Assembly (NCBI RefSeq): GCF_018446385.1
Contig: NC_056000.1
Location: 38,105,511-38,169,510 of the forward strand
Source of the DNA: Zingiber officinale
Taxonomy: Eukaryota; Streptophyta; Magnoliopsida; Zingiberales; Zingiberaceae
Reading direction: 5' to 3'
DNA length: 64,000 nucleotides
A program made the position numbers and the translations under genes. Numbering within the stretch: position 1 is the first letter of the stretch; each line of letters starts with the position of its first letter. Under the pieces are notes generated by a model. The model was not told the DNA's origin and searched no databases. It saw only the letters and a program-made list of their open reading frames with translations. This document shows, piece after piece, positions 46,431 to 57,857 of this stretch.

Positions 46431-46760
46431 CGCTGCCATCCGCCCGACCGCCGACCATCTGCCAGGTCGCGCGTTGGAATGCGTTAGAATCCGGACACGA
46501 TCGCGCCGAAATTTAGCTTGATTGCGTCCGTGTTGGGCAAGTGACCAGAATCTTGACACAATCGCGTCGGAATCCGGACGCGACCGTGCCGGATTCTGGA
46601 TGCGATCGCGTCTGTGTTGGGCAAGCGGCCGGAATCTAGTCGCCTACCCAACACGGACGCAATCGCTTTCCCATAGTTCTGCAGTGGTCAGGCGGTCGGG
46701 TGGGTGGCCAGCGGTGACGAGGCACGGCGAGACGCGGTGAGCATGGAGCGAGAACGAAGA
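46430..46760. repeat. GC-rich imperfect repeat patch
   Basis: GCGTCCGTGTTGGGCAAG and GCGTCTGTGTTGGGCAAG occur as direct repeats about 100 bases apart, and an inverted copy (CCCAACACGGACGCAATCGC) follows at about 46647. TCCGGA/CGATCGCG words are frequent. Composition contrasts with the AT-rich surroundings. It may be an inserted repeat; no gene is supported. Confidence 0.5.
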
Positions 46761-47047
46761 AGCAGAAGAAAATGTTTAAATAATATGACATGACAATGGG
46801 TCCGTAACTATCCGCGGGATAGAATTAATCGTCCAAGAGAGTCAGAAAGCATAATCAAAGCATGGATTGTTAATCTACTTTTTTGGCCAAATTTTTATCT
46901 ATTCAAAATTGAGCGGAACTATTTGTCTATCACGAACTTATAACTTGCTCATGAGCCTTACCGTTGTTATGGCCGCAAGCTCTATATCTGCTTGCAAGGT
47001 CTTCATCCTTCTAGTCACGAGCTCATGGTTTGCGGCTCATGAGACAA
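46761..47047. other. Short unannotated stretch before the CACTA terminus
   Basis: Mixed composition with no gene or repeat that I can identify. Confidence 0.4.
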
Positions 47048-47079
47048 CACTAAAAGAAAATAGATATTTAGTGACAAAT

Positions 47080-47700
47080 TTTTTCATCGCTAATACATGA
47101 ATTTTCATCACCGAAAATTATTTGCAACGATAAAATTTCATCGCTAGGGTCGTCGTTATAAAATTGTCGCAAACACATTTTAGCTTCGAAAATATACAAA
47201 TCGTCGCTAATCATTTAGCGACGTTCCAATATTCATCGTTAAATGATGATATATTGTCGCAAAGATATTAACGACGACTTAAAATATATGGTCGCTAACA
47301 TTTAATTTGCTATGATTTGAGGGTTTTGCGTCGCAAAACACATAAAATCTTGTCATAAATAACGGGCCATTTAGCGACGAAATAAGATATATTTGTCGCT
47401 AAATACTTTGCAAGGATTTATATAATTTGTTGCAAAAAAAATGATCTGATCGATTTGTGCAGATAGTTTAGTGGCGAAACATTTTAAGTTTCGTTGCTAA
47501 TATCCCATATTAGCGATGAAAGGCTCAAAATTCGTCGCTAAAGTTTTTTATACTAATATTTATCGTCGTTAAACAATAAAAGTTCGTCGCAAAAAAGGTT
47601 ACAATGAGTTGTAATATATCAGAGTGGTTAGCGTCGAATTATAAATTTCGTCGTTAATATCTTTGTTTAGCGACGAAATAGGGTTATTTCGTCGCTAATC
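47080..47700. repeat. CACTA subterminal repeats
   Basis: At least 15 copies of a short motif close to TCGTCGCTAA or its complement TTAGCGACGA, often as inverted pairs, fill this region. In En/Spm, subterminal repeats of this kind are the binding sites of the TnpA protein. Confidence 0.85.
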
Positions 47701-47789
47701 ACTATTTAAAAAAAAAAAACCCATTTTTTTGTTTTCATTTATATCTTGTATACAAATTTACAAACATAACAATCATCACAACCTGTGTT

Positions 47790-48610
47790 ATAGCGGTTGC
47801 GTCGTGTCCAATGGCGTGATCGTCATCGTCGACGAGCATCCGTCGTCGCCTTCTCGAAGAAGCCCCGCACTCCTATCCCAAGGGGCCAACCACCGCCGTG
47901 CGTTGCCTCTTCGCATCTGACTTCGGTGCCACCGCGTAGGAGCAGCTGGCGTCATGTCCCTCTCCTTGGTCTCCATCGTCGGTCGTTGTATCACTACTTC
48001 TCTGCTAGAGCCGAAATGTGGAGGGCACATCACAGTCGGTGACAAAGCCACTGTTATTCATCATGAGAGCGAGGGCTACAACCGCTCGGCTGTCGCACAT
48101 GACCGACCATTCTAGGCATTCTTTAACACTGCCTAGATGTCGGTCACCCTCCTCCCTCTCGGCTGCCTGCCTTCCAGTAGCCACGAAGGGCACCAGACAA
48201 CAAGGAGAAAGGCTCTACTTGCTCATTGTCGCGAGCTTCCAGTCGCTGGCAACCCTTCTTGCTGCCCTATGCCACTGATCCGATGAGCAGTTGCTGGTGC
48301 CAGAACATAGTTACTATCAGACCTGCTGCCATTGCCAGCAACAAGGATCTCAACCCTAACAACAAATTTGCAAATAAACCAACAAATAACTTATACTTCA
48401 ACACAAATAAAATCACAACATTCACAAACCAAGTTGAAAACATGTTCACAACTAACAATCCAAACAAGTTCAAAACATATTCACAACCAACAATCCAAAC
48501 AAGTTCACAACCAAAAATACAAACCAGTGGAAAACAAGTCCAGAACAACATCATATATATTCACATCCAAAAGTCCACAACATCAAAATCCAAAACCGAG
48601 GAGGAGGTGG
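47790..48610. other. GC-rich block and Asn-codon-like tandem motif inside the CACTA element
   Basis: 47790-48300 is GC-rich (CGTCGTCGCC, CCACCGCG) and open in several frames on both strands, but no frame looks like a known protein. 48350-48545 repeats AACAATCCAAACAAGTTCACAACC-like words of about 24 bases, cut here to its idea: CAA/AACAAG/TTCACAA runs. It could be untranslated element sequence or a captured fragment of host DNA. Confidence 0.4.
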
Positions 48611-48619
48611 TGGAGTTTA

Positions 48620-50900
48620 AGATGAATCATGGGTCAAGGAAGCTAATGCTTCAGGTGCTAAGTAGTTAAGAATTTGTTCAAACATATCTTGTCGTGATTT
48701 TATTGATGCTAACTCATCTTGGGTGTTTGCTAATTGAATTCTGGTGTTCGCTAACTCACTTTGGGTGGATTCAAGTCTTTCACGTAATACAGCGTTAGTT
48801 GATCTGGATGAAGATATGATATCTCAAGAAGTGGGCCTAACTTACTTCAGTCAACTTCCAAGTTCTTTGATGTATCCAGACCAAGTAACGAGGACTTGAT
48901 ACAAAATTTGAATATAATAAAACGTATGATATGATATGATGATATATATTAAGCTTATGAATACGGGTTTAACTCAAGAGTAAATAGAACCAAATTAGAT
49001 GATTATGAAATGTAGATATCCTCGAGAGTTAATTACTTCTATATGAATCATATTGAAAAGCACGAAAGACTTTGTGCTTGCACCTTCTCAAATCTTTTAG
49101 AATCGGAAACTTTTGCTATGGAGTCTTGCGAAAATCAATGTTGGCAGATGGCATGCCTCTTTTAACTCTGCAAGTTTACATCAGTGTGTAGCTCTAACCT
49201 CACTGGTTAAACTTGTAAGCTTTTCAAAAGTTGCTCAGTTTCTAAGGCTGCACCAAAGCTTTGCTTGATGTGATTCCATTAAGTGCCAACTCAGAGTATC
49301 TAAAAGGTCTCCTTAAATCTTCTTATTTTTTATTTTTAAATATATTATAAGTGCACTTAGCAATGGCTTTAGAACTAGTACAATTTCATGCATTAAAAGT
49401 AAATTGAGTATAAGAGGGGTAAATATATTCACTTATTCACGCATTTGTAAATTGTTTATTCTCCTTCCATGTTTTTTTAATTTCCTGATCAGAGGAAGCA
49501 CTGTTAGAATTCTTTTATAGGTTTGTCAGTTTGACCAAGAGTCAAAATTGCATATGTATATAATATCTCGAACGTAACCCTAATTGATTTAACCAACCTG
49601 ATCTGTAGAATTAATAAGATGATACTTAAACTACAAACTACTATAAAAAAAAAGTCAAAACTATATCTGTGGTTATTAAATAATATTTTCGCGGACCTGA
49701 TCACAAATTGTATCTGCAACTTGAACTATATCGATGCGCTCTTCTGGATTTTGTGATATATAGAATATACTCATCATGTAGTTTCACCATATCATCCTAG
49801 AAAAAATAAACATGTTAAAAAATTTATAAAAAATAATTATGCACGGTTAAGTACAAATTTTCTAAATAAGGTCAAAACATACATATGCAATTTTTATCGT
49901 ATCCCTAATCCACCCTTTCTTCGAGCTATAATGAGTTTCATGAAAAATAGTAATATGATCTTTTCTTTTTGACTGATCAATCTAAAAAAAATAATGTGTT
50001 AATATTTTAATCAACAAATAATATATGATACCTATAAAATTAACACTTACATCGTCGTAAGTATACTGGATGAATGATTAGAACTTTCGCGATGGTTATA
50101 TGGGTGTTTTCCTCGATTTTCAGCATTTATTGTAGATCGTTTCTACAACACAAAATTTTGTATAAATAAAACAATAGTTATAAAACAATTAATTAAATGT
50201 TTATATAAATAAGACATTTGTTATAGAATGAGTTACCTGAAATGTTTCAGATTCAAACAGAGCATACATGTAGTCTCAATCATCTTGAATCTCACAGAAC
50301 TCAATCGGAATATGCTGTCGGTGCTCATCAGGAGGAAGGTGTGATAACTTCTTATAATAGTTATGCATTTTAGCTCTATTGTCTCTATATCGTGCACTCA
50401 TCAATCAGTCAGTCTCCTTCATGACCGACGATGAACCCTCCTGAAAACTTTTATCAAAAGCAGTATGAAAACAAATTATTTTGCACATGGTTAGTAATAA
50501 AAGAGTGGTTATAAATATGTTGAATTACGTATACTTACTGATAGTCAATCGTATATGATCTTTTTATTCTCAGTAGGGACGTGCTTCCAACTCTTAGCTT
50601 GTAAGGGAGCAAATTTCTTTATCGAGACACCTAGCTTGGTCATAAATGAAGCAGTGTTAGAGCCAATGGGATGTCCATTGCTCTGACGGAAAGTAACAGG
50701 CAATCTACCCTGATGACTGATCTGGTGTCTCAGCCGATCGGAATGGGTGTCACGTGTCTCCCTACATAGCAGTTGACCTATAAATGCAATAGTGTTAACA
50801 AGTAACAGATGAAATATCTAAATAAAATTTTTATAAATTAAATATAAAACAACTAACCACGAGAAGAACTATCATCTGCAAGTGTCTCCAAAACTGGTAA
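48620..50900 (-). pseudogene. TnpA/PF03004-like CACTA protein remnant
   Basis: On the minus strand, pieces in order are HQGRLPVTFRQSNGHPIGS and FAPLQAKSWKHVP (about 50770-50570), then MSARYRDNRAKMHNYYKKLS and PPDEHRQHIPIEFCEIQ (about 50410-50240), then a terminal coiled coil, ERLESTQSELANTRIQL and FEQILNYLAPEALASL (about 48790-48630). These match the plant Ptta/En/Spm transposase-associated family. There are in-frame TGA codons after KETD (about 50404) and after IQDD (about 50275). The stretch 48840-49900 shows no homology and may be intron or insertion. Confidence 0.65.
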
Positions 50901-51036
50901 AAGCTCAATTCTCTTGGGCGACATGACTGTCACATATTCATCATATATATATCAACAAATATGCATCAACATATATAGGTATATACAAGTAATAAATTAA
51001 AAATGAAGAAAAACATATTTTCTATGCTCATAAAAA

Positions 51037-52893
51037 TTAATCATCACTATCATCTAAAAGAGATAATTTATCATCTACGTCACTATCAATTTCAGTATCT
51101 TCATCCTCATCGTTAAGAAAACTTTGAGCATCCCTAGATAGCTCCACTTGTGTATTTGACATATTTATATGTTGATGCTCAACATCTAATCTACAAAGTT
51201 GGGATATCTCTAATTCTTCACCAACTACTAAAGTTGCTTCATTAGAAAATTTATCTTGGTTAGTCTCAATATTGAAATTATTTCCGGATTCAATTTCTTC
51301 AGATACTTTATCAACTTCAGTTACTTTGTATATTTCTCGATGTTGAACCTTTTGCACTACCTTCCAATGGCCTCCATTCTTTATATCATTTAAATGCTTG
51401 GTTGGCCAAAATGAATGGGTCATCATCATAACATGTTTTAGAAGTGTCAATAGATAAGAGACCAAACTCTTCAACTATTGATTTTTTTTTTCGGATTACA
51501 CTGGAACCATTCACACCAGAATAATTGTACTTTATATCTGAAAGAGTAAAATAGTTGAACAACATCCTTCAATATTCTAAAAAAATCTAAATTGCCATCG
51601 TCATTAGATGATGGTACGCTAACCCCGATATTCTGAGTAGTTATGTGAGAATCACGGGACCTTGTATGGAATCGAATACCATTTACAATGCTGGCATCAT
51701 ATAATTGAACTTCAACATCAGGTCCCATTGCTAAATAAACTAACTCGTTTGTGATTTCTGAATTTGTTAAATTCTTTAACTTTTTCATTCTATCCCTAAA
51801 CCACTGTGGAAAATCTTGCTCATGATATTGGAGAAGTTGATTTGAATGAACTTTATGTAATAGAAGTTGTATATGTTCGCTGCATAAACAAATAATTATG
51901 TTACAATTGTATAATGAAATATAAGTAATAAAATTACATAATGTAAAAACTTACTTCCTATATTGGTCAATTTCTTTACAATTGTTGAGAATATACCAAT
52001 GTGCTTTTTTAAACAAAGTCAAAGACAACTTCAAATTATGTGGGTTGCCAAATACTATTGTTTGTTGCTAGAAAACACTTAAATTACATGTTACGGGTTG
52101 AACATCTTGGTTTCGTTCTGGCCTACTAAATCTTGTCTCAATTTTACTCATATATAAGGACCTGAAAGTCAATGGCTCATTTACAATATAGCCCTCTGCA
52201 ATAGTTCCTTCAGGCCTTGCTTTATTATGAATACATTTTTTTAGTCTGCCCAAATATCATTCAAAGGGATATATCCATCGTGAAGAAATAGGTCCAGCTA
52301 ACATGACTTCACGAGGTAAATGAACTGCAAATGAATCATAACATCAAAAAATGTTGGAGGAAATATTTGTTCCATCTTACATAATATGAAAACTATTTTC
52401 TTCTCCATTTTATATAAGTCTACTATGTATAAAGATCTTGCAGTTATCTTTTTTTTTTTTTTAAAATAACATAAATCAATTAATGTGTCGCATATGTTTT
52501 TTGGAAAGTATTTTCGTACAGCCGCTGGAAGTATTTTTTGCAACAAGACATGACAATCATATGATTTTAGTCCATGTAACTTTCCATCATTTACACTCAC
52601 ATTTCTAGATATATTAGCAGCATATCTATCAGAAAACTTCATAGATTTTAAAAATTGATAAAATTCACGTCTTTCTTATAATGTCAATGTGAATATAGTT
52701 TATTAAATTTATCTCCAACTTTGTTTAAATACAATTCACTTCTAATTTTTATATCATGTAAGTCTAATCTTGCTTTAAGTGAGCTCCCACGGATAGGATA
52801 AAATGAGAGATGAATATTTTGCAACTTATGGCGCCCATCACCGAAATTGATCAGATTTTTTTCAAAAAAAAGTTTTTGCTTTTATGCTCATAA
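51037..52893 (-). pseudogene. TnpD-like CACTA transposase, C-terminal part (DUF4218, DUF4216)
   Basis: From the right on the minus strand: NFGDGRHKLQNIH and IRSELYLNK (52850-52720), MKFSDRYAANISRNVSV, LKSYDCHVLLQKILPAAVRKY and MEQIFPPTFFDVMIHL (52642-52320, DUF4218 type), KARPEGTIAEGYIVNE (52230-52180). Then comes the DUF4216 piece, IVNGIRFHTRSRDSHITTQN and VQLFWCEWF (51710-51490), and a C-terminal tail with GGHWKVVQKV and an Asp-rich end (51474-51037). The frame shifts between blocks and several stops intervene. The DDE catalytic half is missing. Confidence 0.8.
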
Positions 52894-53129
52894 GGGTATC
52901 TGCAACGATGGTTTACAAAACCCAAGAAGTTGAGTTATGTAAACCCAATTGCATTGCACATCTCCTAAAAGTGAGGATTCAAAAAGCCAACATCCAAAAT
53001 TGGATGTTGGCTTCATAGTACTTTTAAGAATAAACAAATTAATGGACATGGGTCCCATTGTTAGTTGTCAAGCAAATACTTATTTTTGTTATTTTTTTTC
53101 TTTTAAAAAAAAACTTAATGAAATGAACA

Positions 53130-53225
53130 ACGTTTATTTGGCAAAAATGAACAACAACGTTCATTTTGCAAAAATGAACGACAACGTTCATTTTGACAAC
53201 GTCTATTTTTTTAGACAACGGTAAA
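53130..53225. repeat. Short palindromic tandem repeats in the Harbinger 5' leader
   Basis: AACGTTCATTTTGCAAAAATGAAC-like units recur three times here; the pair TTCATTTTGC / GCAAAAATGAA is self-complementary. They lie about 150 bases before ORF1, inside the left end of the Harbinger element. Confidence 0.7.
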
Positions 53226-53369
53226 AAAAAATGGCTATTTGATATTTTTTTAATTTAACAATAACTTTTTTTAACTTATAAATAGAGAAGTATTTTTCAT
53301 TTCTCTACTCACTATCTAAAACTTTCTCCACAATTTCTCTACCACGACATTTTTATCTCCTTATGCTAA

Positions 53370-54516
53370 ATGGCTGAAAGATTCAGTGGTTCATTCAATA
53401 ATTTATTTAGTTCTCTAAATACAGATGGAAATTCAAACTCTCAAAATTCTCAATCGCGTTCTCTTCCCAATATTCATCCGTCTCAATTTGCTTATGCAAC
53501 TCAATTTTCACAAAATACTCTCACTGTTCGAATGTTGTTCCTCATGCTTCGTTTTTCATGTTTCCATCTGATTATGCTTCAATGGGTGGCCAGTTTATGA
53601 TGCAACCTCCTTCTCAAGTATTTACTACTCCATCTCCATCAAGCATGTCGTTGAATAATCTCGACAGGTGAGTCTGGGAGGATCTGGATCCGATAGAGAG
53701 CTCCCAGCACCAATTTCAATACTATGCTCACAATTTCCATCACATTCGACGACACCTAGGATAGAAAATATTAACATCGAGGATGATGAGGAGGATGACA
53801 AAGAAATGAATGCCTTTCGTAATAGAGCTAAGGTGATATGGTCAACAGCTGAGGAGAAATGTTTTGCAAGAGCTTAGAGAACTATTACCAATGACCCAAA
53901 AGTTGGTAATCACAAAAGAATAAGCATTTTTGGCAATGTACCACCACGTACTATAATGATAATCGGCCTACGGATACGACAACAAGAGAATGGACATCGA
54001 TAAAGTCAAAATTACTATCGGGTTATGCCTGATATTGGTAAGTTCTCAGGATGGTACAATAATTCTTTCAACAATCGGGCTAGTGGTGAAAGTGACACTG
54101 ATGTTTTAGCCGCTATACATGATATGCGGAAAAAGGTACACAAGAATAAGACTTTCAAATATGAACACGTATGGAAGATTATAACAGAGTGCGAGAAATG
54201 AGCTCCCTAATCTCTTGGTCGTCATGCTGACAAGAAGGCGAGGACTTCCGAATCAGGAGCACATACTTCTTCAACCAATTCGGATACTGATGGTGACTTT
54301 GAAATTTGCTCACGTCCAATAGGGCAACAGAAGACGAAAAGAAAGAATAAAGCCAGAGTTACAGAAGACGAAGACTTCAGCATGAAATGGGAACAAATGC
54401 AACAATATCAAAAGGAAAAATTGGCGCTTAAGGAACTCGAGCTAAAGCAAAAGGATTATGATATGATTATGAAAGATACGAGTGGAATGACAAAGCACAA
54501 CTTCATTGGCATATAA
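53370..54516 (+). pseudogene. Harbinger ORF1 (Myb/SANT-like DNA-binding protein) remnant
   Basis: It starts MAERFSGSFNNLFSSLN, continues with WSTAEEKCFARA (SANT helix), ASGESDTDVLAAIHDM, FKYEHVWKII, KKARTSESGAHTSS and ends with a Lys/Glu-rich coiled coil (LALKELELKQKDYDM). This is the standard plan of plant PIF/Harbinger ORF1, which helps the transposase bind and enter the nucleus. Stop codons interrupt it, for example TAG after CFARA (53876-53878) and TGA after ITECEK (near 54200). At both points the family usually has Trp. A frame change also occurs near 53540. Confidence 0.8.
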
Positions 54517-54744
54517 AAATAGTTGAAGAAATTACAAAGAGATGTGACCTACAATAGATTTGTCATTTGTAGACGTTTATGTTTTTTAATTTATGTTGGT
54601 CTTTGTCGTTTGTGGACGTTTATATTTTTTTAAATTTATGTTGTACTTTATAGTTCATTGATTTGTAAGTTTTTTTTATTTATGTTGGTCATTATGAGTT
54701 TTTTAAATAAAAAAGTGTCTTTATTGTATTACCGATACAACCTA

Positions 54745-54930
54745 ACCGTTATAAAATAGTCATTATAAAATATCCATTATAAAATAGTCGTTATAAAATA
54801 GCTGTTATAAATTAGTCGTTGTAAAATAATCATTATAAAATAACGGTTATAAAATTGACGTTGTAAAATAGCAGTTATAAATTAGTCGTTGTAAAATAAC
54901 CGTTATAAACTAGCTGTTACAGATTAGTCT
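54745..54930. repeat. 14-bp minisatellite between Harbinger ORF1 and ORF2
   Basis: About 13 head-to-tail units of 14 bases fit the consensus TTATAAAATAGTCG, with changes mainly at the last five positions. The array lies between the ORF1 end and the ORF2 start. Confidence 0.88.
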
Positions 54931-55012
54931 ATATATATCGATGTGGAAGTTATGATTCTCCATTCCATTGTATTTTTGATTTGAACCACTTAAAACTTCA
55001 TTTATATTCGAA

Positions 55013-56213
55013 ATGTCTGAAGATTTTCATCGCTTTAGAGAAAATAATATCCGTGAATTTTGGAGAAATGAGATGTGGGAAGATGCGGAAGATGATGCTG
55101 ATCGAATGATGATTACGTTACTTGAGCAGGAAGAGCAGAGACGTCAAGAAACTCGAAGTTCTCAAAGAGCTACAAATCGGAGATATGTGGATTGGGATCG
55201 TGAAGACGAGCATGTTCGCCTTGTTCGAGATTACTTCTCGGATGTTCCAACATTTCACGCTGAAGTCTTTCGACGACGATTTCGCATGTGAAAAGAGTTA
55301 TTTGTTCGCATAGTCAATGCTCTGACAGATTATTCAGAGTATTTTCAGTGGAGGAGAGATGCAATTGGAAGGAAAGATTTGTCACCACTTCAAAAATGCA
55401 CGGCGGCTATTCGTCAATTGGCATATGCACCCCCGCCGACTCTCTAGATGAGTATGTATGGATGGGAGAGAGAACTACCCTTGATTGATTGATCAACTTC
55501 TGTCGATGTATGATCGATGTGTTTAGGGCATGATACTTGCGAAGACCCAATGCTGCTGACACTCAACGCTTGCTTCAAATGCATGAGCAAAGACACAATT
55601 TTCCTAGAATGTTGGACAACCTTGATTGCATGCATTGAGAGTGGAAGAATTACCTCGTCGTTTGGAAAGACCAGTTTACTAGAGGCGATTATGATGTCCC
55701 AACAATAATTCTTGAAGTTGTCGTGTCTGTAGACTTGTGGATATGACATACTTTTTTTGGTGTCGTAGGGTCACGTAATGATATAAATGTTCTTAACGAA
55801 TCACCATTATTTAACGCCGTCCTACAGGGAAATACTCCGGATGTTAATTTCACGATAAACGATACATCATATACAAAAGGATACTATCTGACAGATGGTA
55901 TATACCCGGATGGGCTACGTTCGTGAAGAGCTTTCCGTGTCCCCAGGATCCCAAAAGGAAAAAGATTCAAGGAGAGATAGGAGGCTGCAAGAAAGGATGT
56001 GGAGTGCTTCAAGTTTGTTGGGTAATAATTAGAGGTCCTGCGCGATCTTGGTATAAAAATGACTTAAGGGATATCATGTATACGTGCATTATTTTACACA
56101 ATATGATTATTGAGGATGAAGGAGATGCATCAGTCAATTGGTCAGATGAAGACTCTCCTCCACCGGCACGAATAGTCATGGACCCTACCCAAGAATTCCG
56201 AGAGTACCTCTAG
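55013..56213 (+). pseudogene. Harbinger (PIF-type) DDE transposase remnant
   Basis: The N-terminal block has MSEDFHRFRENNIREFW and a later VPTFHAEVFRRRFRM. Other frames then give a DEYVWMGERTTLD block. Next come VGSRNDINVLNESPLFNAVL and YYLTDGIYPDG (about 55770-55920, DDE core) and the C-terminal block GPARSWYKNDLRDIMYTCII, LHNMIIEDEGDASVNW. All match the DDE_Tnp_4 family. The frame changes near 55270 and 55920 and in-frame stops mean no active enzyme. Confidence 0.85.
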
Positions 56214-56558
56214 AATTATAGCGAGCTACACGATAGAGAAGTGCATTACCAGCTTCGAGTCGACTTAGTTGAACACGTCTAGACACGTTATGAATATAAT
56301 TAGTGAAGAATAAGTTAATCATTAATTAATTCTGTTTTAATTATGTTATGTTTTATTTTATGATATATTGTAATGATTTATTTGTTAGTGTGGTAAATTA
56401 TTAAAATTTCAATAATATTTTTATGAAATTTTGTTCGTAAATAAATTTAGTGAAAATAAAAAATGGAGTTAATTATTATATATTAATTATTAAATTAATA
56501 ATTTATTAAAAGAATATTAAATAAAACTAATATATATTATTAATAAATTAATTAATAT

Positions 56559-57728
56559 TGATCCGGATATGAAGGGGGCAGAGAAGGAATTAAGAGAAAA
56601 GTGGAGGGCATTTTAGGGATTGAGGATTGCTAGGGCTGAGGGGTTTTTTTGGGGGAATCGCCGTTCACAGCAAGGGGGGGGAAAAAAGCTTGCACGCAGG
56701 AAGGAGGCTGCCGCCGCCAAAGGAAATGGAGCCACCTCCTTCCTCTCAGGCTCCTCGCCGGCGCCGACGCCGACGCCGACCACAGGTCGCTCCATCTCCT
56801 CCTCTCCATCTCCCGCTTGTGATATCTCCACGTCTCGCAACCCAGCCGCCAGCCTCGTCCCCTCCTTCATCGCTGGCGAGCTGCTACCTCCTTCCTCTCA
56901 GGCTCCTCGCCGGCAGCCTCCGCGCGCACAGCGCCCTCCTCGCCGGCAGCCTCCGCGCGCACAGCGCCTTCCTCGCCGGTAGCCTCCGTGCGCACAGCGC
57001 CTCCTTTGCCGGCAGCTCCCGACATCACCCTACAGTGGGATCCGCCTCCGGCCACAGCCGCCTCTGGCAGCAGATGCCCCCGGCGTCTAGCTCCGCCATC
57101 ACCAGCAGGTGGTGTCACCACCGCCGGCAGCCACTGCCGCCCCTTCCGACGGCCCACACAGTTAGCTCCGGCGTCCTGACAGCTCGCATCGATGGCTGTA
57201 CATTTGAGATCCGGCCCTTTGCGGTGTTTCTATGCATCCATTGTATTTTCCGGCCGTCGAGCCGTGATGTTCTGTTCTTTGTATTACTGCTATGATGATC
57301 CGGCCTGCGTGTCGCGTATCGGCCTATGAGCCATTGTATATCGCCACCATCAGATTCGGCTTATCAGCGGGTCCCCACCCATCTCATGGTTGGGGCCACG
57401 ACGACTCGGTCAGCACCATGACCAACTCATCCATCCATCCGAGGGCGCCCCCCTGGGCCAGGGTACGTTCTCGTACCTTCTTTGCATTTATTTCAATATT
57501 CTATTATTATCCGGATATTTATACATTTGTGGGATTCGCCTCGAGCACCGAGGTACCAGAGACCGGGAGGAACCCGGTCGCTGGATACAGGTACAGTTGA
57601 CCGGAGGAGGACTTCTGACGATCTGGTCAACGTAGCGGACAGATCACCGACCGGGTCATGGGGATGCGGTCAACCTTCCAGACACGTCACACCGGCAGGT
57701 TCGTTTTCTCAGCTTCCAGACAGGATCA
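56559..57728 (+). repeat. 5' LTR of the young element, with extra 36-bp repeats
   Basis: 1170 bp. It is 120 bp longer than its partner because of about 3.3 copies of a 36-bp GC-rich unit (CTCGCCGGCAGCCTCCGCGC...) at about 56895-57015. The GC-rich half (56700-57200) looks like a plant first exon in composition. Confidence 0.88.
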
Positions 57729-57857
57729 AAATGGCGCCGTCTGTGGGAACGCGCCTGATCTGGAACGTGAAGATGAACGACGCCGGGTAGTTCTGCCATC
57801 CTCATGATCACGGTCAGTTTTTCTGGTATTTATCCTGTCAGTTATATGATCTGTATT

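Larger units (their letters stand above)
47048..52890 (-). mobile_element. CACTA (En/Spm-type) DNA transposon, decayed
   Basis: The left end is CACTAAAAGAAAATAG, matching the CACTA(C/A)AAGAAAA terminus of the superfamily. It is followed by about 650 bases dense in short subterminal repeats of the form TCGTCGCTAA in both orientations (47080-47700). Minus-strand remnants of both CACTA genes follow in the expected order: a TnpA/PF03004-like protein (48.6-50.9 kb) and a TnpD-like transposase C-terminal part with DUF4216 and DUF4218 (51.0-52.9 kb). Homology runs to the Harbinger insertion at 52894. The N-terminal transposase part and the other CACTA end are not seen beyond it. In-frame stops and frame changes make it non-functional. 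Confidence 0.85.

Noticed and set aside
48226-48669. 147-residue Asn/Thr/Lys-rich ORF in the CACTA element
   Set aside because: Most of it is translation of a 24-base tandem repeat and low-complexity DNA.
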